From positions 1 through 64,000 of the forward strand of contig NZ_UYXQ01000012.1 of NCBI RefSeq assembly GCF_900624995.1: a stretch of DNA of 64,000 nucleotides, given 5' to 3'. The DNA comes from Pseudomonas antarctica. GTDB taxonomy: Bacteria; Pseudomonadota; Gammaproteobacteria; Pseudomonadales; Pseudomonadaceae. Positions 7,310-16,932 of the stretch are shown here, piece by piece. A program made the position numbers and the translations under genes. The notes under the pieces were generated by a model. That model saw only the letters and a list, made by a program, of their open reading frames with translations, did no database searches and had not been told where the DNA came from. Within the stretch, counting starts at the first letter, position 1. Each line of letters begins with the position of its first letter.

Positions 7310-9829
7310 CTAGCGGCTTTCTTCAGGTGTGACAGCTTGAGCTTCGGCCGGCGCCTCCGCCGCGCCATCCACGCGATGCAAGGCCACTTGGCGGATCGAC
7401 AAACGAATATCGGCCGGCAGCACGCGTTTGGCCGCACCTTCGGCCAATTCACCGAGCAGGTCGTGGTAGCTCAACTTGCCGGCTTCATCGCGGCGCAACA
7501 CATCTTGCTCCAGCAGTGTCTGGATAAAATGTCGGAAAAGGCTCTTGTCGAAGAATTCCGGGGCATTGAGGCCATGCAGGATCGACAGGCGCTGGGCCAT
7601 GATCGTGCACAGGTCTTCCAGCTCTTCGGCGCTGATGCTGCTCTGGCCGCTGTTGAGCAGCAACGAGATCGCCATGTAGAAGCGTTGCAAGGTCTGGGCG
7701 ATGCTCTTGGACAGCAGTGTCAGTAGTACAAAGTGGCGTGAACTCGGCGCCGGGCGCAGGTACACGTCGATCTCGAAGCGCAGCAAACCTTGTTCGACAA
7801 ACGCCGCAAGCCATTGGTCGACCACCGCGTCCAACTCGTCCAGCGACCAGCGGATAAAAAGCTCCGATTGCAGGTACGGGTAGAGCGCACGGGTGTAGCG
7901 CAGGATCTGTTCGCGGCTCATGCGCGAGCTGCTCTGGAAGAAGCTCGCCAGCAACGCCGGCAGGGCGAAGATGTGCAGCACGTTGTTGCGGTAATAGGTC
8001 ATCAGGACGGCGTTTTGCTCGTCCAAATACAAAATCTTACCCAGTGCGTCGCTCTGTTCCGACAGCAGGTCCATGTCCTTGACGTGCTTGATCAGCGCCA
8101 TGCCATCGCCTTCTGGTAGGGTGGTATGCGGCGAGTAGGGCACGCGGCGCAGCAGCGCCAGGTACAAGTCCAACTGGCGCGCCATGGCCTGTTCATCCAG
8201 GGCCAGGCGCGTGGTCGAGAGCAGCGCCAGGGCCACCAGGTTCACGGGGTTTACTGCGGCGGCTTCGTTCAAGTGGCGCGCCACCTGTTCGCCGAGGCGG
8301 TGGGTGGTTTCGTTGAGCCACGCCGGTTTGTAGTTCGGGCCCAGCTCCTGGGCGCGCCAGTCGGGTTGCTCGGCGTCGAGAAACTCGGCCAGCTTGATCG
8401 GCTCGCCGAAGTTGACCGCCACTTGGCCGAAGCGCTGCTTGAGCGCGCCGACCACTTTGAAAATATCGAAGATCGACTCTTTCTTCTTGCTCGCACCGCG
8501 CAGCTCGCCGAGGTAGGTGCGGCCTTCCAGCACACGTTCATAACCGATATACACCGGCACAAACACGATCGGCATGCGCGAGGAGCGCAAGAAACTGCGC
8601 AGGGTGATCGCCAGCATGCCGGTTTTCGGTTGCAGCATGCGCCCGGTGCGCGAGCGTCCGCCTTCGACGAAGTACTCGACCGGGAAACCCTTGGTGAACA
8701 GCGTGTGCAGGTATTCGTTGAATACCGAGGTGTACAGCGGGTTGCCCTTGAAGGTACGGCGCATGAAAAACGCGCCGCCACGGCGCAGCAGGCTGCCGAT
8801 CACCGGCATGTTCAGGTTGATACCCGCGGCGATGTGTGGCGGAGTCAGGCCGTTTTTGAACAGCAAGTAGGACAACAGCAGGTAATCGATGTGGCTGCGG
8901 TGGCAAGGCACATAGATCACCTCATAGCCCTGGGCAACCTTTTGCACACCTTCGATGTTATTGACCTTGATGCCGTCGTAGATCTTGTTCCAGAACCAGC
9001 TCAATACCACTTCGAGGAAGCGAATCGCGGTGTAGGTGTAGTCCGAGGCGATCTCGTTGCCGTAGCGCAGTGCCTGGGCCTTGGCTTTTTGCGGGGAAAT
9101 TTTTTCGCGTTCGGCTTCATCCAGGATGGCCTGGCGCACCAGCGGCATGTTGACCAGGCCCTTGACCAAGTTGCGGCGGTGCGACAGGTCCGGGCCGATG
9201 ACCGCTGTCTTCAGGTTACGAAAGTGCACCCGCAGGATGCGCTGGGCCATCCGCACGGTGCGTTCGTGACCTTTATTGTGCTCGATCAATTCACGCAGGT
9301 TGATAGGCGCGGAGAATTGTACGCGGGTCTTGCGACCCAGGATCAGGATGCTCAACAACCGGCGCAGGCGCCCGGTGACAGCCCAGCTATCGGCAAACAG
9401 CAGTTTCCATGGGCTGGACTCGCTCTCGGGCGACTGCCCCCAGAACACGCTGACCGGAATGATTTGTGCATTCTCTTCGGCGTGTTCGCTCAGGGTGTTG
9501 ACCAGCCGGGTCAGGGTCGGCGGTGCACCGCGCTTGTCCTGACGGCCGAGCCAGTCGGGCTCCGGCGTGAGGTAGAAGAACGCCGCTGGTTCGATCAGCG
9601 GGCCCACCGACACCGGCAGCACCGGGCGCGGCAGGCCGGCCTTGGTGCACTCGGTGTCGACCACGGCCAATTCGGTGAGGGAGGGTGATTGCAGGACGTA
9701 AAACACCGGCCGGCTGCGGTCCAGGTTAAGGGTGAGGGACGACTGATTGATCGTCTCGGAGCGAACCCAGAGGTACAACAGTCGGCGCAAGGTGCCAAAC
9801 ACCAGACGGCGGAACGGGGAGCGGGTCAT
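7310..9829 (-). CDS. plsB: Glycerol-3-phosphate 1-O-acyltransferase PlsB
   Basis: This 839-residue inner-membrane enzyme transfers an acyl chain from acyl-ACP or acyl-CoA to sn-glycerol-3-phosphate, the first step of phospholipid synthesis. The acyltransferase block I motif HRSHID (H-x4-D) lies near residues 309-314. It is followed by block II (GAFFMRR), block III ([11 protein letters not shown]) and block IV (VPVYIGYE). Length matches the long PlsB class. The start at 9829 gives the family N-terminus. A short gap with the cold-shock promoter separates it from the divergent gene at 10013. Confidence 0.97.
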   Translation of the reverse strand: MTRSPFRRLVFGTLRRLLYLWVRSETINQSSLTLNLDRSRPVFYVLQSPSLTELAVVDTECTKAGLPRPVLPVSVGPLIEPAAFFYLTPEPDWLGRQDKRGAPPTLTRLVNTLSEHAEENAQIIPVSVFWGQSPESESSPWKLLFADSWAVTGRLRRLLSILILGRKTRVQFSAPINLRELIEHNKGHERTVRMAQRILRVHFRNLKTAVIGPDLSHRRNLVKGLVNMPLVRQAILDEAEREKISPQKAKAQALRYGNEIASDYTYTAIRFLEVVLSWFWNKIYDGIKVNNIEGVQKVAQGYEVIYVPCHRSHIDYLLLSYLLFKNGLTPPHIAAGINLNMPVIGSLLRRGGAFFMRRTFKGNPLYTSVFNEYLHTLFTKGFPVEYFVEGGRSRTGRMLQPKTGMLAITLRSFLRSSRMPIVFVPVYIGYERVLEGRTYLGELRGASKKKESIFDIFKVVGALKQRFGQVAVNFGEPIKLAEFLDAEQPDWRAQELGPNYKPAWLNETTHRLGEQVARHLNEAAAVNPVNLVALALLSTTRLALDEQAMARQLDLYLALLRRVPYSPHTTLPEGDGMALIKHVKDMDLLSEQSDALGKILYLDEQNAVLMTYYRNNVLHIFALPALLASFFQSSSRMSREQILRYTRALYPYLQSELFIRWSLDELDAVVDQWLAAFVEQGLLRFEIDVYLRPAPSSRHFVLLTLLSKSIAQTLQRFYMAISLLLNSGQSSISAEELEDLCTIMAQRLSILHGLNAPEFFDKSLFRHFIQTLLEQDVLRRDEAGKLSYHDLLGELAEGAAKRVLPADIRLSIRQVALHRVDGAAEAPAEAQAVTPEESR

Positions 9830-9931
9830 AGGCGTGCTGCTTCAAGTGGAAAAAAAACCGAGCAGGCGCTCGGGTGGGTAGTGTGCCGTATTCGTCGAAA
9901 ATCGGCAAAAAAGCGGCGATGTAAACTTGAG

Positions 9932-9959
9932 TTGATCGTTTTTGAGCCTGTCTTATACT
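9932..9959 (+). promoter_or_regulatory. Promoter of the cold-shock gene at 10013
   Basis: A -35 TTGATC (9932-9937) and a -10 TATACT (9954-9959) are spaced by 16 bases. Predicted start of transcription is near 9966, giving a leader of roughly 47 bases. This is one of the better sigma-70 matches in the window. Confidence 0.6.
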
Positions 9960-10012
9960 CGGCAGTTCAATGCAACTGACTCAACAATAAAATGCATGTG
10001 GGAGCAAAACAG

Positions 10013-10222
10013 ATGGCAACGCGCGAAACTGGCAATGTGAAGTGGTTCAACGATGCAAAGGGCTATGGCTTTATTCAGCGTGAAGACGGCAAGGATGTGT
10101 TTGTGCACTACCGCGCCATTCGCGGTGATGGTCACCGCTCGTTGGCCGAAGGCCAGCAGGTGGAATACGCCGTGGTGACCGGCGAGAAGGGCTTGCAGGC
10201 GGAGGATGTGGTGGGTCTTTAA
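10013..10222 (+). CDS. Cold-shock domain protein
   Basis: This 69-residue protein is a single cold-shock (OB-fold) domain. The RNA-binding motifs appear as KGYGFIQ and VFVHY; the second usually reads VFVHF, so this copy is slightly diverged. I start it at 10013 (MATRETG) because GGAG precedes it at nine bases and the family N-terminus begins there. It binds single-stranded RNA or DNA; whether it is cold-induced cannot be told. A second, more typical copy is at 62310-62519. In P. aeruginosa I recall a cold-shock gene next to the rlmA-dapE-ndvB group, consistent with this placement. Confidence 0.93.
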   Translation: MATRETGNVKWFNDAKGYGFIQREDGKDVFVHYRAIRGDGHRSLAEGQQVEYAVVTGEKGLQAEDVVGL

Positions 10223-10249
10223 GCTCGATTTTGCTACACCGCTGAACCC

Positions 10250-10341
10250 ATGTGGGAGCGGGCTTGCTCGCGAAAGCAGTGTGTCAGTCAGTACAAAAGT
10301 GACTGATCCACCGTTTTCGCGAGCAAGCCCGCTCCCACATT
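10250..10341. repeat. REPIN-type inverted repeat pair
   Basis: The arms atgtgggagcgggcttgctc and its reverse complement flank about 40 bases. It lies between two convergent genes (cold-shock protein and the hypothetical at 10365), where it may also act as a bidirectional terminator. The arms are nearly identical to those at 84-176. Confidence 0.9.
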
Positions 10342-10364
10342 TTGATTGGGGTCACCGTTCAGGT

Positions 10365-10736
10365 TTAGGCTGTTTTCCAGGTGATCTGCTCTTCACCGTC
10401 AACGCTGATGCGAATCCAGGTGTCAGCGCTTTCCTCACCTTCTTCCTCAACCCACGTGCCTGGCGCACAGCGCACTTCGACGTCCAGTGCAGCGAACGCA
10501 GCGCGGGCGCAGGCGATGTCGTCGTCCCACGGGGTCTGGTCGCTTTCCAGGTACAGGCTGTTCCACTTGCCTACTGCCTTAGGCAGCCAGGTGACAGGCA
10601 CGTTGCCAGCCTTGCACTTGTAGGTCTGGCCCTTCTGGACCCAGTCGGTGCACGGGCCCAGGGCGGCGCCCAGCCAGGCGGCGATAGCCTTGTGGTCGGC
10701 GTCCTTCAGGTAAATCTCGATATCAGGTTGGCGCAT
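10365..10736 (-). CDS. Conserved hypothetical protein, 123 residues
   Basis: I do not recognise a named family. The protein is soluble, acidic, rich in Trp (seven) and has three cysteines; it starts MRQPDIEIYL and ends with a predicted beta-rich segment (WIRISVDGEEQITWK). I choose the ATG at 10736 because a GAGGAAC sequence precedes it; a longer in-frame start exists at 10769. It lies 54 bases downstream of rlmA on the same strand. I recall an uncharacterised gene of similar size in this place beside rlmA in other pseudomonads, so it is probably real and conserved. Confidence 0.75.
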   Translation of the reverse strand: MRQPDIEIYLKDADHKAIAAWLGAALGPCTDWVQKGQTYKCKAGNVPVTWLPKAVGKWNSLYLESDQTPWDDDIACARAAFAALDVEVRCAPGTWVEEEGEESADTWIRISVDGEEQITWKTA

Positions 10737-10790
10737 GGATGTTCCTCGTTGCGGGATTCGAAAATCCATTCGCGGATGTTTAAAAGTCGG

Positions 10791-11600
10791 TTATTGAAGT
10801 ACGAAATAATCGTAGCGCATCGACACCGTGACCTGCAGCGGTTCGGCGGCCTCGATCACCTCGGCGCGGCGCTCGGCACTTGCGCGCCAGCCGTGTGGCG
10901 TCATCGCCAGCAGGTTGGCGCGGTCTTTGGGCTCGGCCAGGCTCAAGGTGAATTCCAGGGTTTCACTGTGCGCCAGGCTCATGCCGTCCGGTACCAGGGC
11001 CAGGTGTTTGTCGTCCGTGTACTCACGCACTTCGTCGTACAGGCGCTCGCGCAGTTCCATCAAATGGCCAGCAGTCGGGCCGACCTTCATCAGGCCGCCG
11101 CCGGGGCTGAGCAGGCGCTTGGCCTCTTCCCAATCCAGAGGGCTGAAAACGCTGGCGAGAAATTGGCAACTGCCCGAGGCCAGTGGCACGCGCGCCATGC
11201 TGGCGATCAACCAGGTCAGCGCCGGGTTGCGTTTGCACGCGCGCTTGACCGCTTCCTTGGAGATGTCCAGCGCATAGCCGTCGGCATGGGGCAGGGCCTC
11301 GGCGATTTGCGCGGTGTAGTAACCCTCGCCACAACCGATGTCCACCCAACGCTGCGGTGCGCGTTCGGCGGCCAGCTCCGCCAGGCGCTTGGCCACCGGG
11401 GCGTAGTGCCCGGCGTTGAGGAAGTCGCGGCGCGCCTCGACCATCGCGAGGTTATCGCCCGGGTCGCGGCTGTTCTTGTGCTGCACTGGCAGCAGGTTCA
11501 GATAACCCTGGCGCGCGCGGTCGAAACGGTGCCCGACGGGGCACGCCACGCCATTGTTCACCGCGCTGAGCGGTGCGCTGCAAATGGGGCAAGCGAGCAT
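10791..11600 (-). CDS. rlmA: 23S rRNA (guanine-N1)-methyltransferase RlmA
   Basis: This 269-residue enzyme methylates N1 of G745 of 23S rRNA (E. coli numbering). The N-terminal zinc site is visible as Cys4, Cys7, Cys20 and His24, and the SAM-binding motif reads WVDIGCGEGYYTAQIA near residue 87. The start codon overlaps the dapE stop by one base (TGATG), so the two are translationally coupled. Family assignment is firm from the zinc ribbon plus Rossmann fold. Confidence 0.94.
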   Translation of the reverse strand: MLACPICSAPLSAVNNGVACPVGHRFDRARQGYLNLLPVQHKNSRDPGDNLAMVEARRDFLNAGHYAPVAKRLAELAAERAPQRWVDIGCGEGYYTAQIAEALPHADGYALDISKEAVKRACKRNPALTWLIASMARVPLASGSCQFLASVFSPLDWEEAKRLLSPGGGLMKVGPTAGHLMELRERLYDEVREYTDDKHLALVPDGMSLAHSETLEFTLSLAEPKDRANLLAMTPHGWRASAERRAEVIEAAEPLQVTVSMRYDYFVLQ

Positions 11601-12751
11601 CAGGCGAGCAACTTGATCAGGGTCTGGTAATAAATGTCGGTCAGCACATCGAGGTCACTGGCCAGGATGCGTTCGTTAACCTGGTGGATCGTTGCGTTGA
11701 CCGGGCCGAGCTCGACCACCTGGGTGCCCAGCGTGGCGATGAAGCGCCCATCGGACGTACCGCCGCTGGTGGATGCCTGGGTTTCGCGGCCGGTAATCGC
11801 CTTGATGCTGGCAGACACCGCATCCAGAAGGGCACCCGGTTCGGTGAGGAACGGCAGGCCCGACAAGGCCCATTCCACGTGCCAGTCCAGGCCATGCTTG
11901 TCGAGGATTTGCGCAACACGCTGCTGCAGCCCTTCGACAGTCGATTCGGTGGAGAAGCGGAAGTTGAACACCGCCGTCAGGTCACCGGGGATCACGTTGG
12001 TGGCGCCGGTGCCGGAATTGAGGTTGGAAATCTGGAAGCTGGTCGGTGGGAAGAAGGTGTTGCCGTCATCCCAATGCTCGGCCGCCAGTTCCGCCAGTGC
12101 CGGGGCGGCCAGGTGGATTGGGTTCTTCGCCAGATGCGGGTAGGCCACGTGGCCTTGCACGCCGCGCACAGTCAAGGTGGCGCCGAGAGAGCCGCGACGG
12201 CCGTTTTTGACCACGTCGCCCACCAGCGTGGTGCTCGACGGTTCGCCGACGATGCACCAGTCCAAGCGCTCCTTACGCGCGGCCAGGCGCTCAATCACGG
12301 CTTTGGTGCCATGGTGCGCCGGGCCTTCTTCATCGCTGGTGATCAGGAAAGCCACCGAGCCCTTGTGGTTCGGGTAGTCGGCAACAAAACGCTCGGATGC
12401 CACCAGCATTGCCGCCAGGCTGCCTTTCATGTCCGCCGCGCCACGGCCGCAAAGCATGCCATTTTCGTCGATCAACGCGTCGAACGGGTCGTTCTGCCAG
12501 GCTTGCACCGGGCCGGTCGGCACCACGTCGGTGTGGCCGGCGAAGCACAGCACCGGGCCGTCGTGCTGGCCGTGAGTTGCCCAGAAGTTGTCCACATCTT
12601 CGATACGCATCGGCTCGAGCGCAAAACCGGCGTCGCCCAGGCGCTGCATCATCAGCTTCTGACAGTCGGCGTCGACTGGCGTGACCGACGGGCGACGGAT
12701 CAGGTCAATAGCGAGTTGAAGGGTCGGCGAAAGGTCGGCATGGGCCGTCAT
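11600..12751 (-). CDS. dapE: Succinyl-diaminopimelate desuccinylase DapE
   Basis: This 383-residue M20-family dinuclear zinc hydrolase removes succinate from N-succinyl-LL-diaminopimelate in lysine and peptidoglycan-precursor synthesis. Metal and catalytic residues are visible: AGHTDVVP (His73), [17 protein letters not shown] with the catalytic Glu pair, and a late HQVNE. I use the ATG at 12751 (MTAHADLS), preceded by GGAG, rather than an in-frame start 23 codons earlier, because it gives the family length. DapD and DapC, two preceding pathway steps, are also in this window but in separate transcription units. Confidence 0.97.
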   Translation of the reverse strand: MTAHADLSPTLQLAIDLIRRPSVTPVDADCQKLMMQRLGDAGFALEPMRIEDVDNFWATHGQHDGPVLCFAGHTDVVPTGPVQAWQNDPFDALIDENGMLCGRGAADMKGSLAAMLVASERFVADYPNHKGSVAFLITSDEEGPAHHGTKAVIERLAARKERLDWCIVGEPSSTTLVGDVVKNGRRGSLGATLTVRGVQGHVAYPHLAKNPIHLAAPALAELAAEHWDDGNTFFPPTSFQISNLNSGTGATNVIPGDLTAVFNFRFSTESTVEGLQQRVAQILDKHGLDWHVEWALSGLPFLTEPGALLDAVSASIKAITGRETQASTSGGTSDGRFIATLGTQVVELGPVNATIHQVNERILASDLDVLTDIYYQTLIKLLA

Positions 12752-12842
12752 GGGGAAACTCCGGAAAGCGTGTAATGGGCGCAGGACGAATGTGGGCACT
12801 GGGCCTGGGCCGAGACTCACAAAACGGCCGTTATCTTATAGC

Positions 12843-12868
12843 AAAACGGCGGCCAGAGGCCGCCGTTT
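12843..12868 (-). terminator. Rho-independent terminator downstream of ndvB
   Basis: An 11-bp GC-rich stem (aaacggcggcc / ggccgccgttt) with a 3-base loop is followed on the minus strand by TTTTGC. It lies 18 bases past the ndvB stop and ahead of dapE, so the two genes are probably separate transcripts. Confidence 0.75.
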
Positions 12869-12886
12869 AGTGCATTGCGCAAGTTT

Positions 12887-15478
12887 TTACTCAGCCGTTG
12901 CCGGCTCAACCGCTGGCGCAGGTTTTGGCAGCGACGAGAGGAACGCCATGATCATCGCCGCTACGTACGGCAGCGACTGCACGAGCAGCATCACGACCCA
13001 GAAGCGTATGTCATTGCTCGGCAGGCCCTGCACCAGGTAGATCCCCAGCGCCGCGCCCCACAACAGCAGCATGATGAACATCTCTTCGCGGGCTTCGGAA
13101 ATTGCTACCCAGAAACCGTGGTTATCCGCGTTTTTCGGTGTACGAAAGAACGGAATACTGGTGGTGAAGAAACCATACAGCACCGCCTTGGCGATGGTGT
13201 GGGACAACGCCAACCCGGCCAGGGCTGCGCAGAACGCATCTTTCAAGTTCACACCCACCGCACGGCGGTAGAGGAAAACGATCTTGCCCACCTTGAACAC
13301 GAACAGCGCCAATGGCGGGATCGCGAAAATCAGCAGCGGCGGGTCGACACGCGTCGGCACGATGATCATCGCCGCCGACCACAACAGGGCGCCGACGGTG
13401 AAGAAGATGTTCATGCCGTCTGCCACCCACGGCAACCAGCCCGCGAGGAAGTGGTAGCGCTGGCCACGGGTCAGCTCGGTGCCTTTGCCGCGCAACAGGC
13501 TGGCGGTGTGGCGCTTGATGATCTGGATCGCGCCATAGGCCCAGCGGAAACGCTGCTTCTTGAAGTCGATAAAGGTATCCGGCATCAAACCTTTGCCGTA
13601 GCTGTCATGGTAATACGCCGCCGACAGGCCTTTCTCGAATACGCGTAGGCCCAGTTCGGCGTCTTCGCAGATGCACCAGTCAGCCCAGCCGAGTTCTTCG
13701 AGCACCGAGCGGCGGGTCATGGTCATGGTGCCGTGCTGGATGATCGCGTCGCGGTCGTTGCGGGTGACCATGCCGATATGGAAGAAGCCTTTGTATTCCG
13801 CGTAGCAGAGCTTCTTGAAGGTGCTTTCGTTCTGGTCGCGGTAATCCTGCGGCGACTGCACCACGGCGATTTTCGGGTCGGCGAAGTGCGGCACCATGTG
13901 CTTGAGCCAGTTCGGCGACACGCAGTAGTCCGAGTCGATCACCGCGATCACTTCGGCATCCTTGGCGGTGTGCGGGATCAAGTAGTTCAGCGCGCCACCC
14001 TTGAAACCAGCCAGGGGTGCGACGTGGAAGAACTTGAAGCGTGGGCCGAGGGTTTCGCAGTAGTCGCGCACCGGTTCCCACACGGCCGGGTCTTTGGTGT
14101 TGTTGTCGATGATCAGGACTTCGTAGTCCGGATAGTCGAGGGCGGCCAGGGCGTCGAGGGTCTGTTTGACCATCTCCGGCGGCTCGTTGTAGCACGGCAC
14201 GTGGATTGAGACTTTCGGGCGGTAGTCCGAATCGCCTTCCACCGGCAGGAATTCCCGCCGGCGCTTGTGGGTCCACACCGCTTCCGCCAGCTCGTGGGCC
14301 TCGGTCAGCAACACGATAAACACGCCGAGGGCGCCGAGTGCCAGCAAGATCCCGACGGTTACGCTGAACCAAGTGCTGTATTGCTGGCTGTAGTCGTAGC
14401 CGATCCACACCAGCACCGATCCGCACAGGAACGCGATAAAAGTCAGGAACGTACGGCCACGCTGGCGCAGCGACGAGCCGTCGATCATCAGCAGGGTCAG
14501 CGACAGCAGCGCAAGCACCACTGAGCCGATGGCCAGCACGCGCCATTGCGGGATAGCGACTACTGGGCCTTCAAAGTTGAATTTTTGCTGGCGCGCTGCG
14601 TTGTACACGCCCCAATAAGCGCCCGCCGAGCCTTCGTCGCTGACTTTCCACGGCTGGTCGAACGCCTCGATCACGAAGTAGTTATAGCCTTGGCGGTTCA
14701 GCTTGTTGACCAGCGTACGCAGGTAAATCGCCTGGTCTGCCGGCGAAGTTTCATTACCTCCGCGCATGCGTCCGTTACTCGGCCAGCCAACCTCCGACAG
14801 CAGCAGCGGCTTTTTCGGGAACAGCTTCTTCAGGTCCCGGGCACGGTCGAGTACGTATTGGCCAGCCTTGTCCATCGGAATAAATTCCCAGAACGGCAGG
14901 ATGTGCGCGGCGATCAAGTCGACGTGCTTGGCCAGTTGGGGGTTCTTTTCCCAGATGTGCCACTGTTCGGACGTCGTCACCGGGACCTTCACGGCGGCTC
15001 GCACGCGGTCCAGCAGCACGATCAGCGCTTGTGGGGTGATTTCTTCGCGGAACAACGCTTCGTTACCGACCACCACGCGTACGACGCTGCGCGAGCTATT
15101 TGCCAGTTCGATGGCGCGCTGAATCTCGCGCTCGTTACGTTCCAGGGCCGGGCTGATCCAGATACCGAGGGTCACGCGCAGGCCGAACTCTTCCGCCAGC
15201 TTCGGGATGTCCCCCAGGGTGCCGTCGACCGAGTAGGTACGGATGTTATCCGTCAGCTTGCTCATGATTTCGAGGTCGCGACGCATTTCTTCGTCGCTTG
15301 GGTACTGGTCTTTCTGCGGGAACTGGCCTTGCTGGAATGGCGAGTAGGAGAACCCGGAGATTTGTTCAGGCCAGTTGGGGGCAGTGACCGGGCGGTTGAT
15401 CAGCGCCCAGAAGCCGGTGAACAGCGCGGCAATTGCCAGCACCACCACCAGGTTGAGTCCAAATTTACGCGATGACAT
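12887..15478 (-). CDS. ndvB: Beta-glucan synthase, GH17 plus GT2 fusion (NdvB-like)
   Basis: This 863-residue membrane protein joins two enzyme types. After a first transmembrane helix (about residues 8-27) comes a periplasmic GH17-like domain (about 45-330) with the candidate acids in VVGNE and LLLSEVGWPS. Next are membrane helices, a cytoplasmic family 2 glycosyltransferase (about 410-660) with DSDYC and QRFRW, and further C-terminal helices. This is the layout of the P. aeruginosa ndvB product, which makes cyclic beta-(1,3)-glucans linked to biofilm antibiotic tolerance; the product here is inferred. The start at 15478 (MSSRKFG) is chosen over an upstream in-frame ATG because the hydrophobic segment follows directly. 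Confidence 0.88.
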   Translation of the reverse strand: MSSRKFGLNLVVVLAIAALFTGFWALINRPVTAPNWPEQISGFSYSPFQQGQFPQKDQYPSDEEMRRDLEIMSKLTDNIRTYSVDGTLGDIPKLAEEFGLRVTLGIWISPALERNEREIQRAIELANSSRSVVRVVVGNEALFREEITPQALIVLLDRVRAAVKVPVTTSEQWHIWEKNPQLAKHVDLIAAHILPFWEFIPMDKAGQYVLDRARDLKKLFPKKPLLLSEVGWPSNGRMRGGNETSPADQAIYLRTLVNKLNRQGYNYFVIEAFDQPWKVSDEGSAGAYWGVYNAARQQKFNFEGPVVAIPQWRVLAIGSVVLALLSLTLLMIDGSSLRQRGRTFLTFIAFLCGSVLVWIGYDYSQQYSTWFSVTVGILLALGALGVFIVLLTEAHELAEAVWTHKRRREFLPVEGDSDYRPKVSIHVPCYNEPPEMVKQTLDALAALDYPDYEVLIIDNNTKDPAVWEPVRDYCETLGPRFKFFHVAPLAGFKGGALNYLIPHTAKDAEVIAVIDSDYCVSPNWLKHMVPHFADPKIAVVQSPQDYRDQNESTFKKLCYAEYKGFFHIGMVTRNDRDAIIQHGTMTMTRRSVLEELGWADWCICEDAELGLRVFEKGLSAAYYHDSYGKGLMPDTFIDFKKQRFRWAYGAIQIIKRHTASLLRGKGTELTRGQRYHFLAGWLPWVADGMNIFFTVGALLWSAAMIIVPTRVDPPLLIFAIPPLALFVFKVGKIVFLYRRAVGVNLKDAFCAALAGLALSHTIAKAVLYGFFTTSIPFFRTPKNADNHGFWVAISEAREEMFIMLLLWGAALGIYLVQGLPSNDIRFWVVMLLVQSLPYVAAMIMAFLSSLPKPAPAVEPATAE

Positions 15479-15695
15479 GGCGATTTCGGGTTCCAAAGGG
15501 TGTGGAACGAAAAGAGGGGTCGGCCTACGCCGAACGGCGCGCATCCTACACCGGCCTTTCACTGAGCGTACAGCAGACAGAGAAAAGCCGGACGTTAGTC
15601 AGCGAAAGACCATCTAAGTTCTTTACTTGTAGCTTGTCGCTTCGATCTTGTCGCCGTGTAGTCCATAATGCGCGCCGGTTTTTGGGGTAATGGTC

Positions 15696-16505
15696 ATGAG
15701 CACAGAAGATCCGCGGTTTGCAGGCGTCGCCCGCTTGTATGGCATTGAAGGCCTGGAACGCTTGAAGGCGGCCCATGTGGCGATCGTCGGCGTCGGCGGC
15801 GTGGGCTCGTGGGCGGCGGAAGCCATGGCCCGTTGCGGGGTAGGCGAGATTTCGCTGTTTGACCTGGACGATGTGTGCGTTAGCAACAGCAACCGCCAGT
15901 TGCACGCCCTGGACAGCACGGTGGGCAAGCCCAAGGTCGAAGTGATGGCCGAACGCCTGCGCAGCATCAACCCGGAGTGCACCGTGCATGCGGTGGCGGA
16001 CTTCGTCACCCGCGACACCATGGCCGAGTACATCACCCCGAACATTGATTGCGTGATCGACTGCATCGACGCCGTCAACGCCAAGGCCGCGCTGATTGCC
16101 TGGTGCAAGCGGCGCAAGATCCAGATCATCACCACCGGCGGCGCGGGCGGACAGATCGACCCGACGCTGATTCAGGTGTGCGACCTGAACCGCACCTTCA
16201 ATGACCCATTGGCCTCGAAAGTGCGTTCGACCCTGCGCCGTGACTACGGTTTTTCGCGCACCGTGACCCGTCATTACAGCGTGCCGTGCGTGTTTTCCAC
16301 CGAGCAGCTGCGCTACCCGAAGCCGGACGGCAGCATCTGTTTGCAGAAGAGTTTTGTCGGCGATGGGGTGAAGCTGGACTGCGCCGGTGGGTTTGGCGCG
16401 GTGATGATGGTGACAGCCACCTTCGGCATGGTGGCGGCGACCAAGGCGGTGGATAAGATTGTGGCTGGGGTGCGCAGGCCTTCAGAGCGGGTCAAGCCCA
16501 CTTAA
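15696..16505 (+). CDS. tcdA: tRNA threonylcarbamoyladenosine dehydratase TcdA (CsdL)
   Basis: This 269-residue E1/ThiF-like enzyme uses ATP to cyclise t6A37 in tRNA to ct6A. The nucleotide-binding loop is clear (VGVGGVGSWAAEAMARCGVG), followed by DLDDV and the central TGGAGGQIDPT. The frame also opens at 15690; I prefer 15696 because the GGGG stretch then lies at a better distance. It is divergent from ndvB and convergent with csdE-csdA. In E. coli CsdA, CsdE and CsdL form one sulfur-relay unit, and all three genes sit together here. Confidence 0.94.
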   Translation: MSTEDPRFAGVARLYGIEGLERLKAAHVAIVGVGGVGSWAAEAMARCGVGEISLFDLDDVCVSNSNRQLHALDSTVGKPKVEVMAERLRSINPECTVHAVADFVTRDTMAEYITPNIDCVIDCIDAVNAKAALIAWCKRRKIQIITTGGAGGQIDPTLIQVCDLNRTFNDPLASKVRSTLRRDYGFSRTVTRHYSVPCVFSTEQLRYPKPDGSICLQKSFVGDGVKLDCAGGFGAVMMVTATFGMVAATKAVDKIVAGVRRPSERVKPT

Positions 16506-16518
16506 ATCTCTCCCACAT

Positions 16519-16932
16519 TTAGTTTTGCGTACGGCTTAGCTCGCGCATGCGCTGCAGGACGGCATTCAGCCCATTACTGCGTGAAGGCGATAACTGTCGC
16601 GAGAGCCCCAACTGTGTAAACCAATCCGGCAAATCGATCGCCTGCAACTGAGCCGCCGACAGCCCATTAACCCGTGCGAGCAGCAACGCCACTAACCCAC
16701 CAATCATGCGCGCGTCGCTGCTCGCGGCGAACTGCCAGTGGCCGTCCTGCAAACGGCCGACCAGCCACACCAGGCTTTCGCAGCCCTGCACCAGGTTGGC
16801 TTCAACCTTGTCCTCATCCGCCAAGGCTGGCAGCCGCTCGCCCCATTGCATCAGCATCCGCGCGCGCTGCTCCCAACTGCCCACTGATTGAAACGACTCA
16901 AGTGCGGCCACTGCATCGGCTGGCAGGCTCAT
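16519..16932 (-). CDS. csdE: SufE-family sulfur acceptor CsdE
   Basis: This 137-residue SufE-like protein accepts persulfide sulfur from the cysteine desulfurase next to it. The active cysteine is Cys51 in VQGCESLVWL, the family signature. Its start overlaps the csdA stop by four bases, so they are coupled. I call it CsdE rather than SufE because of the pairing with csdA and tcdA and the lack of suf genes here. A short REP remnant (ctcccacattt, about 16509-16519) lies at its 3' end. Confidence 0.92.
   Translation of the reverse strand: MSLPADAVAALESFQSVGSWEQRARMLMQWGERLPALADEDKVEANLVQGCESLVWLVGRLQDGHWQFAASSDARMIGGLVALLLARVNGLSAAQLQAIDLPDWFTQLGLSRQLSPSRSNGLNAVLQRMRELSRTQN

Noticed and set aside
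8126..9688. A 520-codon open frame antisense to plsB
   Set aside because: It has no recognisable domain, and the plsB motifs on the opposite strand are intact.
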